DNA of 64,000 nt, from contig NZ_CP124836.1 of the NCBI RefSeq assembly GCF_029964055.1, positions 3,100,001-3,164,000 of the forward strand, given 5' to 3'. The position numbers and the translations under genes are program-made. The DNA comes from Arthrobacter sp. EM1. GTDB lineage: Bacteria > Actinomycetota > Actinomycetes > Actinomycetales > Micrococcaceae. Under the pieces are notes generated by a model. It had not been told where the DNA came from. It was given only the letters and a program-made list of their open reading frames with translations, and did not search any database. Positions 34,304 through 43,862 of this stretch are shown piece after piece (position 1 is the first letter of the stretch; every line of letters begins with the position of its first letter).

Positions 34304-35766
34304 CCGACTATAGCCACCCTGCCGCGGGGAGGACCGGCGGACGCCACCAGGTCCGGACGCCGGTCCGCCCACGGGCGCACTGTTTCGACGGCGGCACCCA
34401 CGGCGAAGACCGTCGCGTCATCGAACGGATGGCCCACGATCTGGACCCCCGTGGGAATGCCGCACTCGGCCATGCCGCTGGGCACGGCAAGCACCGGGCA
34501 CCGGTTGGCTATATTAAACGGCGCCGTCATATGGGCTTGCCAGTAGTGCCCAAGCCGGACGCCGCCGGCGTCGATCCCGTCAAGATACATACCGTCGGCG
34601 TCCAGCGCCGCGACGGCCGAGGCGGGGCAGATCAGGGCATCAAAGCCCGCCATCGCCGCGGCAAGCTCGGCCTGGATTCGGGTCTCCGCCCGGACCCCGT
34701 CGATGAAACGATTTTCCCCGGCCGCTTGTTGTGCGTCGGCCATAAAGCGCCGGGTGTAGGCGGCCAGCAGCTCCGGCGCATCGGCAGTGTCATCTTCCAT
34801 GGCCGGGCCCAGCAGGTAGCCGAAGTGCGTAAATATCGTCCGGCTGATGTGCTCCACGGTCCAGGGCAGTTCGATCTCCTCCACCACGGCGCCCGCTGCG
34901 GCCAACGCGGATGCCACGGCGCGTGTGTTGGCCTCCACATCAGCAGCAACCGGGTAGTTACCCAGCCGGACGCACAGTGCAATCCGCAGGCCGGCCACCG
35001 AATCGGCACCTGTCGGCGGCAGAGCCAGCGCCAGGCCGCCGCCCAGGGACGTATGGTCAGCGGCATGCCGGCCGGCCATCACGTTCGCCAGCAGCGCCGT
35101 GTCCGCGACGGTCCGCGCCATCGGGCCGTCACCCCGGTAATGGTCCGCGGAGAGCGGCGGCAGGCCCGGGATCCGTCCGTACGGCGCTTTGTAGCCGACG
35201 GTGCCCGTAAACGAGGCCGGTAGCCGGGTGGAGCCGGCGATGTCCGAGGCTGTGGCGAGCGGTGCCAGCCCCGCGGCGAGCGCCGCCCCGGAGCCTCCCG
35301 AGGAGCCGCCGGGGGAATATTGCGGATTCCAGGGATTGCGGGTCACACCCCACAAGGGGCTGTGGGTGACCGTGGCGCAGCTGTATTCCGGGGTTGTGGT
35401 GCGCGCATGAATGATTCCCCCGGCCCGCCGGATTCGATCGATGACTGGATGGTCTGCCTTTGCACGGTCCCCTTTGCGGGCGACGAGCCCCTGCGAGAGG
35501 GTGCGTCCCTTGAGCCCGTGCTTCTCCTTAGCGGCGACCGGCAATCCGAGCAGCGGTGTCAGGTCCCGTCCGCGTGCATAGCTGGCGGCCGCCTGCCGGG
35601 CGGCCGGGAGCGCTTCCTCAAACAGGGTTTCCGTCAGGGCATTGATGCCCCCATTCACGGCTTGGGTCCTTGCCGCTACCGCTTCCAGCAATTCCACCGG
35701 TGAGAGTTCCCGGGCCCGGAAGAGCCGCAGTGCCGTCGTAGCGTCAAGGTAGTGCAGCTCGGTCAT
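34300..35766 (-). CDS. Amidase signature family enzyme
   Basis: A 488-residue Ser-cisSer-Lys amidase: Lys in PVAAKEKHGLKG, the cis-Ser in PGGSSGGSGAALAAG and the nucleophile Ser in ATASDIAGSTRLPASF, with the family-typical Gly-rich sequence intact. It hydrolyses a carboxamide, possibly an amide released from ring opening or a carbamoyl compound; AtzF/allophanate hydrolase members belong here too, but the long C-terminal domain of those enzymes is absent. It overlaps both neighbours by 4 bases, the M20 amidohydrolase upstream and the aldo/keto reductase downstream, in one operon. Confidence 0.9.
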   Translation of the reverse strand: MTELHYLDATTALRLFRARELSPVELLEAVAARTQAVNGGINALTETLFEEALPAARQAAASYARGRDLTPLLGLPVAAKEKHGLKGRTLSQGLVARKGDRAKADHPVIDRIRRAGGIIHARTTTPEYSCATVTHSPLWGVTRNPWNPQYSPGGSSGGSGAALAAGLAPLATASDIAGSTRLPASFTGTVGYKAPYGRIPGLPPLSADHYRGDGPMARTVADTALLANVMAGRHAADHTSLGGGLALALPPTGADSVAGLRIALCVRLGNYPVAADVEANTRAVASALAAAGAVVEEIELPWTVEHISRTIFTHFGYLLGPAMEDDTADAPELLAAYTRRFMADAQQAAGENRFIDGVRAETRIQAELAAAMAGFDALICPASAVAALDADGMYLDGIDAGGVRLGHYWQAHMTAPFNIANRCPVLAVPSGMAECGIPTGVQIVGHPFDDATVFAVGAAVETVRPWADRRPDLVASAGPPRGRVAIVG

Positions 35767-37028
35767 GCCACGCCCGACGCCGGCACATCGGCAGCTTCCG
35801 CGAGGGCACCGTCGATGAGCTGGCGGGCGACTCCGGTGAGCATGTCCACTCCGGTGACCATGTCGGCGTCGGACGTGAACTCGCGTTCGCAGTGCGAGAC
35901 GCCGTCGACGCTGGGAACGAAGAGCATCACGGCGGGCGCCACGGTGTTCATGGCCACCGAGTCGTGGCCCGCCATGGTCCGGATACGGCGGGAGGACAGG
36001 CCCAGGTCAGCGGCGACTTTGTCCGCAAGTTCCAGCCCGGCCTCGGGGAACCGGCGGATCGGGCGCACGTCGAAATCCTTGACGTTGACCTTGATGTCGT
36101 GTGTGCGGGCCAGCAGGTCGATGTCAGCGATGAGCTTGGCCCGGGCAGCCGCGACGATGTCCGGATCGCCTGATCGGAGGTCTGCCACAAGATGCACCCT
36201 TCGCGCCACCACAATGGGCGAGTTCGGTTCCAGCGTCAGCTGCCCAACGGAAGAGACAAGGGCCTGGTCCGCGAAGTCCTCGGTGACGTCGTGGACCATC
36301 AGGATGATTTTGGACGCGGCCACCAGGGCGTCGTGCCGGTCAGCCATGGCCGTCGCTCCGGTGTGGGACTGTTCGCCCAGCACTTCGATGTCCAGTTTCT
36401 GGGTGTACCAGCTGCTCTCAACCAAGCCGATATTGATCCCCTCCCGCTCCAGGATCCGGCCCTGCTCGATGTGGATCTCCGCGTAGCCGGCCACCTCGGG
36501 TCCCTCGGACGTACCGAGATACCCAATGCCCTCCAGCGCCTCGCGGACGCTGGTGCCGTGCAGGTCCCTGACGTCCAGCATCCGCTCCAGCGGCAGCAAC
36601 CCGGCGAAGACTGAGCTGCCCATAATGCTCGGGGCGAAACGCCCGCCCTCCTCGTTGAACCAGTTCACCACCGCCAGGTTGAACCGCGGCGCCGGCCCGC
36701 CCGCAGCGACGTCGGCCCCGATCCGCCGTGCCGCGTGCAGTGCGGCGATGACGCCGTAGGCACCATCGAACCGTCCGCCGAGCGGCTGGCTGTCCAGGTG
36801 CGAGCCAATGAGCACATACGGTGCTCCCGGCGTCCACTCGAGCAGGGCGAACATGTTGCCGATCCCGTCGACCCGAAGTTCCCAGCCGGCGTCGTTGACC
36901 CAGTTGGCGAACCAGTTGCGGGTCTGCGCATCCTCGGCGGTGGCCGCCTGCCGGTCGACGCCGCTATTGGGCGTGGCGCCGATGGTGGCCACGAAATGGA
37001 AGTCTTGGAGGAAAGCTGCTGAGTTCAT
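35763..37028 (-). CDS. M20 Zn-dependent amidohydrolase (N-carbamoyl amino acid hydrolase / allantoate amidohydrolase type)
   Basis: A 421-residue binuclear metalloenzyme. Metal and catalytic residues: His in VLIGSHLDSQ, Asp in GGRFDGAYG, paired Glu in VNWFNEEGGRF, His in AEIHIEQG and the distal His in DGVSHCEREFT. The WFNEEGGRF and HIEQG signatures mark the beta-ureidopropionase / allantoate amidohydrolase / L-carbamoylase group, which releases ammonia and CO2 from N-carbamoyl or ureido acids, the natural next step after a hydantoinase. ATG 37028 follows AAAGGA. Second gene of its operon behind the MHS transporter, coupled to the amidase. Confidence 0.9.
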   Translation of the reverse strand: MNSAAFLQDFHFVATIGATPNSGVDRQAATAEDAQTRNWFANWVNDAGWELRVDGIGNMFALLEWTPGAPYVLIGSHLDSQPLGGRFDGAYGVIAALHAARRIGADVAAGGPAPRFNLAVVNWFNEEGGRFAPSIMGSSVFAGLLPLERMLDVRDLHGTSVREALEGIGYLGTSEGPEVAGYAEIHIEQGRILEREGINIGLVESSWYTQKLDIEVLGEQSHTGATAMADRHDALVAASKIILMVHDVTEDFADQALVSSVGQLTLEPNSPIVVARRVHLVADLRSGDPDIVAAARAKLIADIDLLARTHDIKVNVKDFDVRPIRRFPEAGLELADKVAADLGLSSRRIRTMAGHDSVAMNTVAPAVMLFVPSVDGVSHCEREFTSDADMVTGVDMLTGVARQLIDGALAEAADVPASGVA

Positions 37029-37076
37029 GGGAAGTCCTTTGTGTGGTGGGGTGTCGAGGAACCGGCGGCGGCGGGC

Positions 37077-38426
37077 TTAGCCGACGCGCCCGCGCGTCTC
37101 GGGCACCTTGGTGAACAGCACGAGCAGGAGCACAACGACGGCCGCGGCGGCCATGTAGAAGCCGGGTGCGTGGGGAACACCTGTGCTGCCGACCAGGGCC
37201 GTGCCGATGAACGGCGCTGTGCCGCCGAAAAGGGCGTAGGCGCCGTTGTAGCTGATCGCCGCCGAGGTGAAACGCGTCCGGGTCGTGAAGATCTCGACGA
37301 AGAAGGTGTAGCAGCCGCCGCCGTAAATGCAGAGCGCGACGACGAAGAGTGCCTGGCCCAGCAGGGCCAGGGGCAAGCTGCCGCTGGTGACCAGCATGAA
37401 GCTCGGAACCGAGAGCAGCGCCAAAGCTGCCGAACCTGCAATCAGCATCGGTTTGCGGCCGAAACGGTCCCCGAGGCGGCCGCCGATCGGAAGCAGGACA
37501 GCGTAGAGGGCGAGGGCTGCAGCGTTGGCCATCAGCGACTGCTCGCGGCTCAGGTGTCCGGTGGTCTGGACATAGGAGACGAAGTAGGCGGAGAGGAAGT
37601 AGAACCCCATGGCCGTCAGCCCCATCACAAAGATGACCTGCACCATCCGGAGCTTATTCTCGCGGAAGGATTCGCGGACCGGGCTGAATTCCTTGGTCCG
37701 GGCCGCCTTGGCCTCGTTGAACGCTTCGCTCTCCACCGTCCGGCTGCGGATCCAGGCGCCGAAAAGCGCCAGCGGCAAAGCCAGCAGGAACGGCAGGCGC
37801 CAGCCCCAGGCCGTGAAATCCTCGTTCGACAGGGACTGGCTGAGGATCAGGATCATCGTGCCGGCAAAGACTGAGGGCAGCGCAGTGGCGGCGATGGTGA
37901 TGTTGAGCCAGAACCCGCGGCTGTTGACCGGTGCGTGTTCGAAGACAAACGACGGCGCACCCACAGATTCACCGCCGGCGGAGAAGCCCTGGATAAGGCG
38001 GCAGAGGACCAGCAGGACCGGTGCCCATGCGCCGATCTGGGCATAGGTGGGAAGCAGCCCCATCAGGGCGGTTGCCCCGCCGATGGCAATAAGCGTGATG
38101 GTCAGGACGTGACGTCGGCCGATCCGGTCGCCGAGGGCCCCGAAGAACAACCCGCCGATGGGGCGGACCACAAATGCCACGCCAAAGGTCGCGAAGGTGG
38201 CCAGCATGGCCGTGACGGGATTGCTTCCAGGAAAGAACACCTGCGAGAAGATGACGGCGGTGAGGCCGTACAAGGTGAAGTCGTAGAACTCGATGAACTG
38301 GCCGATGCTGCCGCCAGCCAGCACCCGGCGCTGCATCTTGGTAATGCGGGGCACGGCAGGGGCGGAGCCCTGTTCCGTTGCGGTTCGGGCGGACTGCGGC
38401 TGGTCTTTGATGTCGTTGCTTGTCAT
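37077..38426 (-). CDS. MFS transporter of the metabolite:H+ symporter (MHS) family
   Basis: A 449-residue permease. IGQFIEFYDFTLYGL in helix 1, RPIGGLFFGALGDRIGRRHVLTITL in the loop between helices 2 and 3, and RLIQGFSAGGESVGAPSFV in helix 4 are signatures of the MHS family (proline/betaine, shikimate, citrate carriers). It probably imports a carboxylate or amino-acid-like substrate for the following hydrolases. ATG 38426 is chosen because a TAGCGT box lies 7 bases upstream; the GTG 38435 extension would overlap that box. First gene of the four-gene operon ending at 33317. Confidence 0.88.
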   Translation of the reverse strand: MTSNDIKDQPQSARTATEQGSAPAVPRITKMQRRVLAGGSIGQFIEFYDFTLYGLTAVIFSQVFFPGSNPVTAMLATFATFGVAFVVRPIGGLFFGALGDRIGRRHVLTITLIAIGGATALMGLLPTYAQIGAWAPVLLVLCRLIQGFSAGGESVGAPSFVFEHAPVNSRGFWLNITIAATALPSVFAGTMILILSQSLSNEDFTAWGWRLPFLLALPLALFGAWIRSRTVESEAFNEAKAARTKEFSPVRESFRENKLRMVQVIFVMGLTAMGFYFLSAYFVSYVQTTGHLSREQSLMANAAALALYAVLLPIGGRLGDRFGRKPMLIAGSAALALLSVPSFMLVTSGSLPLALLGQALFVVALCIYGGGCYTFFVEIFTTRTRFTSAAISYNGAYALFGGTAPFIGTALVGSTGVPHAPGFYMAAAAVVVLLLVLFTKVPETRGRVG

Positions 38427-38433
38427 GACAGCC

Positions 38434-38439
38434 ACGCTA
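38434..38439 (-). promoter_or_regulatory. -10 box of likely leaderless MHS transporter operon
   Basis: Minus-strand TAGCGT, 7 bases, ATG 38426. Confidence 0.5.
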
Positions 38440-38788
38440 GGGGCGCCGTGTTTCCGATGACCTGTGCCAGGTTACGGCCGCGGAAATTGAATTCTGCGGT
38501 TGTTGCCGCGGTGTTGCCTGCCTGACTCGGCCTGGACATGTTTCGGACACGCGGGCTGTGAATCGGAACCATGGAATCTCCTTTGATCAGAATGGCTTTC
38601 GAGCTGAGGGATTCGGCCTAGGCCGTCGCTGCGGGGATTTTTTCACCGGTAAGTCGCCAACGCCGCCGCACTGCAGCAACTCTGTGTGATCCGCTTCACA
38701 TCTGTCCAATTGATTGTTTTTGATCGATCGATCGATTTTGCCAATGCCAAAACGGCTGGCCGGCATGGTCGCGGCTGGTTTCGGGCGG
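38440..38788. other. Intergenic region between MHS operon and LysR gene
   Basis: About 350 bases without a credible gene. It must hold the operon promoter (see 38434-38439) and probably regulator sites; a simple repeat GATCGATCGATCGAT lies at 38722-38736. I cannot point to a sure LysR box. Confidence 0.5.
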
Positions 38789-39706
38789 CTAGTTCCGGGC
38801 GGCACCGTAGAGGCGGATACATGTCTGCTCAAAAGCCAGGGCCCTGCGGGTGGGGGTGACGCCGTCGGGGCGGACCAGCATAACTTCGATCGGCGGGAAA
38901 TCATCCGTTAGGGTGAGCGCCACAACACGCCCCCCGGAGTACGTCAAGTCGCTGTGGAGCCGCTGGTTGAGCATGGCGTACCCGTGGCCCTTGGCCACAA
39001 ATGACCGCACCGTTTCATAGCCGGCAAATCGGTGCCGGACATTCGGGGTTACACCGGCGATGGCATAGAGCTGCTCGTAGTATTCCCGGCTGTGCGGCAG
39101 ATCCAGCACTACCGAAGGTTCGCCTTCAAGGTCCTTCAGCGCGATGCTGCGCTCGGGGCGGTTGGCTGCGGGATGCTCCGCGTGGACGAGCACATGGGGC
39201 GGCACGCGCTCCAGGACGGTGTGCGTGAATCCGCGGCCCAGGCCAAGACCGTACATAAGTGCAACATCGCACAAGCCCTCAAGCAGGGCGGACTGCAGAC
39301 TCGCAAGATCGGCTTCGAGGAAGGAGACCTCCACTCCCGGGTGCTGGCCTTCGAAGGTCTGAAGAATTGCCGGGAGCCTGAACGGCGCCAGCGGCGAAAA
39401 GACACCGACTTTGAGCTCCCCCACCAGGCTCGTCGCGAGCCCCCGGGCCGACTCGTACAGGGAATCGGCGTGTTCCAGCAACACCTTGATGTCCTGGGCC
39501 AGTTGCCTGCCGGACGGCGTCAGCCGCAGGCCGCGGGTCCGGAGCCGGACGAACAACTGGGTAGCCAGGCTGGCTTCAAGCTGGGCCATCGCCGTAGAGA
39601 GTGTGGACTGGGTGACCAGCAGCCGCTCGGCCGCGTTGGTCATATTTTCGAGCTCGGCCACCACCGCGAAGTACCGAAGCTGGGTGAGGGTAAAGGGCTT
39701 CGTCAT
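38789..39706 (-). CDS. LysR family transcriptional regulator
   Basis: A 305-residue regulator. The helix-turn-helix (LTQLRYFAVVAELENMTNAAERLLVTQSTLSTAMAQLEASL) occupies residues 4-50, followed by the effector-binding domain (GELKVGVFSPLAPFRLPAIL, EGLCDVALMYGLG). ATG 39706 gives a normal family length; the frame is open 57 codons further upstream. It is divergent from the semialdehyde dehydrogenase gene (39889) and precedes the MHS operon on the same strand, so it is the obvious regulator of the right arm, likely sensing an intermediate such as an amino acid or semialdehyde. Confidence 0.9.
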   Translation of the reverse strand: MTKPFTLTQLRYFAVVAELENMTNAAERLLVTQSTLSTAMAQLEASLATQLFVRLRTRGLRLTPSGRQLAQDIKVLLEHADSLYESARGLATSLVGELKVGVFSPLAPFRLPAILQTFEGQHPGVEVSFLEADLASLQSALLEGLCDVALMYGLGLGRGFTHTVLERVPPHVLVHAEHPAANRPERSIALKDLEGEPSVVLDLPHSREYYEQLYAIAGVTPNVRHRFAGYETVRSFVAKGHGYAMLNQRLHSDLTYSGGRVVALTLTDDFPPIEVMLVRPDGVTPTRRALAFEQTCIRLYGAARN

Positions 39707-39888
39707 CCTCAATGGTCGCATTCCCGCCCGCAGCACCATTGCCGCGCGGGCCCGATGGCGCGGACAGCGGAAATATTTACAATGTGCAAAACGCGCAGCG
39801 ATTCTCTTTACGCGCCCGCACTTTTGCTGCGCCGCCGCGCCGGACACACTGAAGGCAAACAACTGACCACCCCGCATGAGGAGACACC

Positions 39889-41376
39889 TTGAACATCATC
39901 GAGCACTGGATCAACGGCCGCTACGTCCCGGCCGGGGCGCGCACGGCCCCGGTTACCAACCCGGCGACGGGCAAGGTCACCGGCCTGGTGTCACTGGCGA
40001 GTGCGGACGAGGGCAACTCCGCTGTCGCGGCGGCCCGGGCCGCGTTCCCTGCGTGGCGGGACACCTCCTTGGCCCGCCGCACACAGGTCCTCTTCGCCTT
40101 CCGCGAACTGCTCAACTCACGCAAAGGCGAACTCGCCGCCATCATCACCTCGGAGCACGGCAAGGTTTTGGATGACGCCCTCGGTGAGGTGACCCGCGGG
40201 CAGGAAGTCGTCGAGTTCGCCTGCGGCATCCCGCACCTGCTCAAGGGCAGCTACACGGAGAATGCGTCAACCAATGTGGATGTCCACTCGATCCGGCAGG
40301 CGCTGGGGCCGGTCGCCATCATCAGCCCCTTCAATTTCCCGGCCATGGTGCCGATGTGGTTCTTCCCCCTTGCGATCGCGGCCGGCAACACCGTCGTTAT
40401 CAAGCCCAGCGAAAAGGACCCCACGGCGATCAACTGGATGGCCGAACTCTGGAAGGAAGCCGGGCTGCCGGACGGTGTCTTTAATGTCCTGCACGGCGAC
40501 AAGGTGGCAGTAGACGCCTTGCTCGGCCACCCCGATATCAAGGCCGTTTCCTTCGTCGGATCCACGCCGATCGCCAAGTACGTCTACCAGACGGCAACCG
40601 CCAACGGGAAGCGTGTGCAGGCCCTCGGCGGCGCCAAGAACCACATGATTGTCCTGCCCGACGCCGACCTCGACCTCGCGGCCGACGCAGCAGTGAACGC
40701 CGGCTTCGGTTCGGCCGGCGAACGCTGCATGGCCATCTCCGCGCTCCTCGCCGTGGGCGGCATCGCCGATGAGCTGGTGGCGAAAATTGCCGAGCGTACC
40801 CGGCCGCTCCGCACCGGAGACGGCATGCGGGGCTGCGACATGGGCCCGCTTGTCACGGCCGTCCACCGGGACAAGGTGGCCGGTTACATTGACGCCGGCG
40901 AGGCCGCCGGCGCCACAGTGGTGGTTGACGGACGCCAGGTGGCCCCCGATTCGGAAGGTGACGGCTTTTTCGTCGGCCCCACCTTGTTCGACAACGTCAC
41001 GCCGGACATGTCCATCTACCAGGACGAAATCTTCGGCCCTGTACTGTCGGTGGTCCGGGTCGACAGCTACGAGCAGGCGCTCGAACTGATCAACACCAAC
41101 CCCTACGGCAACGGCACCGCCATCTTCACCAACGACGGCGGCGCTGCCCGCCGCTTCGAAAACGAGGTGGAGGTCGGTATGGTCGGCATCAACGTTCCGG
41201 TTCCGGTCCCCATGGCCTACTACTCCTTCGGCGGCTGGAAAAACTCGCTCTTCGGTGACACCCACGCCCACGGCACCGAGGGCGTCGGTTTCTATACCAG
41301 GGGCAAGGCTGTCACGTCCCGCTGGCTTGACCCCAGCCACGGCGGGATCAATCTTGGCTTCCCGCAGAACGCCTGA
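39889..41376 (+). CDS. mmsA: CoA-acylating (methyl)malonate-semialdehyde dehydrogenase
   Basis: A 495-residue aldehyde dehydrogenase of the MMSDH type: FNFPAMVPMWFFPLAIAAGN and KPSEKDP in the cofactor domain, catalytic Cys in FGSAGERCMAIS, and LGGAKNH where other aldehyde dehydrogenases have the general-base Glu; that Asn replacement is the hallmark of CoA-dependent members. It converts malonate or methylmalonate semialdehyde, CoA and NAD+ to acetyl- or propionyl-CoA with CO2. It starts at TTG 39889 with GAGGAG 5 bases before. Followed 28 bases later by the aminotransferase, forming a beta-alanine / beta-aminoisobutyrate disposal pair that matches pyrimidine catabolism. Confidence 0.92.
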   Translation: MNIIEHWINGRYVPAGARTAPVTNPATGKVTGLVSLASADEGNSAVAAARAAFPAWRDTSLARRTQVLFAFRELLNSRKGELAAIITSEHGKVLDDALGEVTRGQEVVEFACGIPHLLKGSYTENASTNVDVHSIRQALGPVAIISPFNFPAMVPMWFFPLAIAAGNTVVIKPSEKDPTAINWMAELWKEAGLPDGVFNVLHGDKVAVDALLGHPDIKAVSFVGSTPIAKYVYQTATANGKRVQALGGAKNHMIVLPDADLDLAADAAVNAGFGSAGERCMAISALLAVGGIADELVAKIAERTRPLRTGDGMRGCDMGPLVTAVHRDKVAGYIDAGEAAGATVVVDGRQVAPDSEGDGFFVGPTLFDNVTPDMSIYQDEIFGPVLSVVRVDSYEQALELINTNPYGNGTAIFTNDGGAARRFENEVEVGMVGINVPVPVPMAYYSFGGWKNSLFGDTHAHGTEGVGFYTRGKAVTSRWLDPSHGGINLGFPQNA

Positions 41377-41404
41377 CCGGCATCACACCAGAAAGGCATT
41401 TGAT

Positions 41405-42778
41405 ATGACTTCCACAATTGACAGCAGCATCCTGGACATCAAGGACACCGCCGAGACCGCCCGTCGGGCGTACGAGCTGGACCGCAAGCACGTTTTCCAC
41501 TCCTGGTCCGCCCAGGACCTCCTGGACCCCATGGTTATCACGGCAGCTGCGGGATCCCACGTCTGGGACGGTGAGGGCAACAAATATCTGGACTTCTCCT
41601 CCCAGCTGGTCAACACCAACATCGGTCACCAGCACCCCGCCGTCGTAGCCGCGATCGCTGCCCAGGCCGCGAAGCTGTGCACCATCGCGCCAAGCTACGT
41701 CAACGACGCCCGTTCCGAGGCGGCCCGCCTGATCACTGAGCGGACCCCCGGGGAGCTGAACAAGATCTTCTTCACCAACGGCGGCGCGGATGCCAATGAG
41801 CATGCCGTCCGGATGGCCCGGCTCCACACCGGCCGCCACAAGGTGCTCTCCGCCTACCGCTCGTACCATGGCGGCACGCAGCTCGCCGTGAACCTCACCG
41901 GAGACCCGCGCCGCTGGGACAGCGACAACGCCAGCACCGGAACCATCCATTTCTTCCCGCCGTACCTGTACCGCACCGCGTTCCACTCCACCACCCAGGA
42001 AGAGGAAAGCCAGCGGGCCCTGGAGCATTTGGAGCAACTGGTCAGTTTTGAGGGCCCGTCCACCATCGCGGCGCTGATTCTCGAATCCATTCCGGGAACG
42101 GCCGGCATTTACCTGCCTCCGCCCGGCTACCTCCAGGGGGTCCGGGACCTCTGCAACCGATACGGCATCGTCCTGATCTGTGACGAGGTGATGTCAGGTT
42201 TCGGCCGGACCGGCAAGTGGTTCGCCATCGAGCACTTCGACGTCGTCCCGGACCTGCTGACCTTCGCCAAGGGAGTGAACTCCGGCTACGTTCCGCTGGG
42301 CGGGGTGGCGATCAGCCCCGAAATCGCGGCCACCTTCGGCAAGCGCGTCTACCCCGGCGGCCTGACCTACTCCGGACATCCGCTGGCCACCGCGGCCGCC
42401 GTGGCCACCCTCAACGCCATGGAGGACGAAGGGATTGTGCAGCATGCAGCGCTGCTCGGGGAAACCGTGATTGGGCCGGCACTCGCCGGCTTCGCGGAAA
42501 ACCACCGCTCGGTGGGCGAAGTCCGTGGAACCGGGGTCTTCTGGGCCATCGAGCTGGTCAAGAACCGTGCGACGCGCGAGCCGATGGCTGCCTATGGCGG
42601 CTCCAGCCCGGAAATGAACCAGCTGGTGGCCGCCTGCAAGTCCCGCGGCCTCCTGCCGTTCGCGAACTTCAACCGCATCCACGTCGTCCCGCCCTGCAAC
42701 ACCAGCATCGAAGACACAGCGGCCGGACTCGCCATCCTGGACGAGGTCCTGGACATCGCGGACGGCTTCGCGGCCTGA
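41405..42778 (+). CDS. Class III aminotransferase (beta-alanine/omega-amino acid:pyruvate type)
   Basis: A 457-residue PLP enzyme. FTNGGADANEHAVRMAR binds the cofactor phosphate, LILESIPGTAG and LICDEVMSGFGRTGKW give the PLP-ring Asp, and the Schiff-base Lys lies in DLLTFAKGVNSGYVPLGG. The order and the HSWSAQDLLDPMVITAAAGSHVWDGEG N-terminus fit the beta-alanine/taurine-pyruvate group. With the adjacent semialdehyde dehydrogenase it would convert beta-alanine to malonate semialdehyde and on to acetyl-CoA. ATG 41405 follows AGAAAGG. A terminator-like hairpin follows at 42822-42862. Confidence 0.88.
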   Translation: MTSTIDSSILDIKDTAETARRAYELDRKHVFHSWSAQDLLDPMVITAAAGSHVWDGEGNKYLDFSSQLVNTNIGHQHPAVVAAIAAQAAKLCTIAPSYVNDARSEAARLITERTPGELNKIFFTNGGADANEHAVRMARLHTGRHKVLSAYRSYHGGTQLAVNLTGDPRRWDSDNASTGTIHFFPPYLYRTAFHSTTQEEESQRALEHLEQLVSFEGPSTIAALILESIPGTAGIYLPPPGYLQGVRDLCNRYGIVLICDEVMSGFGRTGKWFAIEHFDVVPDLLTFAKGVNSGYVPLGGVAISPEIAATFGKRVYPGGLTYSGHPLATAAAVATLNAMEDEGIVQHAALLGETVIGPALAGFAENHRSVGEVRGTGVFWAIELVKNRATREPMAAYGGSSPEMNQLVAACKSRGLLPFANFNRIHVVPPCNTSIEDTAAGLAILDEVLDIADGFAA

Positions 42779-42821
42779 CGAAGGGCGGACTTCACCACGA
42801 ACTGACGATCCACGCAAGGAC

Positions 42822-42862
42822 GCCACGGCCCCGCGGACGAACATCGACCGCTGGGCCGTGGC
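42822..42862 (+). terminator. Hairpin after the aminotransferase
   Basis: Ten-base arms GCCACGGCCC (42822-42831) and GGGCCGTGGC (42853-42862), loop 21 bases, followed by GTTG. No U-tract, a form common in actinobacteria. Confidence 0.5.
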
Positions 42863-42926
42863 GTTGTCGCAGACGGTTCAGGCCATCCGAGGTCCGGACG
42901 GTGTTCCCTTCCCGAGCGCAGGCTGG

Positions 42927-43775
42927 CTACATCTGGCTGAATGCTGCCACGGCAGGATCTGCGCCGGCCCGGGCGCCGGACTCCAGCGCCGTGATTTCCG
43001 CCAGCTCGGCAGGGTCGAGTTGGAGGGCCACGGCACCGAGGTTTTCCCGCATGCGGGTTGAGTCGGCCGATTTCGGGATGACGATAGTGCCCTGGCTGAG
43101 GTGCCAGGACAGCACGATCTGGGCCGGGGTGGCACCGTACGTGTGGGCCAGGGACTTCACCGCGGCGGCATTCAGGTCAGCGCCCTGACCCAGCGGGCTG
43201 TACGCCTCCACGGCAATGCCCAGCGCCCGGCTCTTGGCGGCCAGCTCCTGCTGCTGGAAGGTGGGGTGGATTTCGATCTGGTTCACGGCCGGGACAACGT
43301 CCGACGCCGACAGGAGGGTGTCCAGGTGGTCGGCCAGGAAGTTGGAGACCCCGATGGCACGGCTCCGGCCGCTGGCGTGGATTTCCTCCAGCGCCTTCCA
43401 CGCCTCGGTGAACATCCCCTGGGACGGCACCGGCCAGTGGATCAGGTAGAGGTCCACATAGTCCACCGCGAGCGCCTTGCAGCTGTTCTCAAACGCTTCC
43501 CGGGCCTGGGCCTGCTCACCGTTACGGAGCTTGGTGGTGATGAAGATTTCCTCGCGCGGAATACCGGACGCGGCGATCGCCGCACCCACGCCGGCCTCGT
43601 TCCGGTACGCTGCGGCGGTGTCAATGTGTCGGTAGCCGGCCGCCAGGGCATCCTCGACAATGCGCTGGGTTTCCGCGGGCGGAACCTGGAACACGCCGAA
43701 GCCCAGCTGCGGGATGCGCAGGCCGTTGTTGAACGTCACGGTGGGAATGGTGGTTTCGTGTGCGTGGGTCATCAT
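42927..43775 (-). CDS. Aldo/keto reductase (2,5-diketo-D-gluconate reductase-like)
   Basis: A 282-residue reductase. The tetrad is intact: Asp and Tyr in HIDTAAAYRNEAGVG, Lys in FITTKLRNGE, His in DLYLIHWPVP; VIPKSADSTRMRENL is the NADPH-binding end. NNGLRIPQLGFGVFQV at the N-terminus is typical of the AKR5-like bacterial group. The double ATG at 43775/43772 follows GGAAG. It is divergent from an MmyB-type regulator with a palindrome between them, a common local-regulator pairing. The substrate is unknown. Confidence 0.88.
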   Translation of the reverse strand: MMTHAHETTIPTVTFNNGLRIPQLGFGVFQVPPAETQRIVEDALAAGYRHIDTAAAYRNEAGVGAAIAASGIPREEIFITTKLRNGEQAQAREAFENSCKALAVDYVDLYLIHWPVPSQGMFTEAWKALEEIHASGRSRAIGVSNFLADHLDTLLSASDVVPAVNQIEIHPTFQQQELAAKSRALGIAVEAYSPLGQGADLNAAAVKSLAHTYGATPAQIVLSWHLSQGTIVIPKSADSTRMRENLGAVALQLDPAELAEITALESGARAGADPAVAAFSQM

Positions 43776-43862
43776 CACTTCTTCCGTTAGGGGATGGGCC
43801 TGCACACGATGCTACGCAGGCAGCGAAGTGAAGTCAGCGGATTTTCCACTCCCTGCGATTCC

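Noticed and set aside
38722..38736. GATCGATCGATCGAT simple repeat
   Set aside because: Short low-complexity run in an intergenic region; no sign of a regulatory role beyond chance.
38587..38904. 105-codon minus-strand frame between LysR and MHS genes
   Set aside because: Overlaps the LysR C-terminus in another frame, no ribosome site, no family resemblance.
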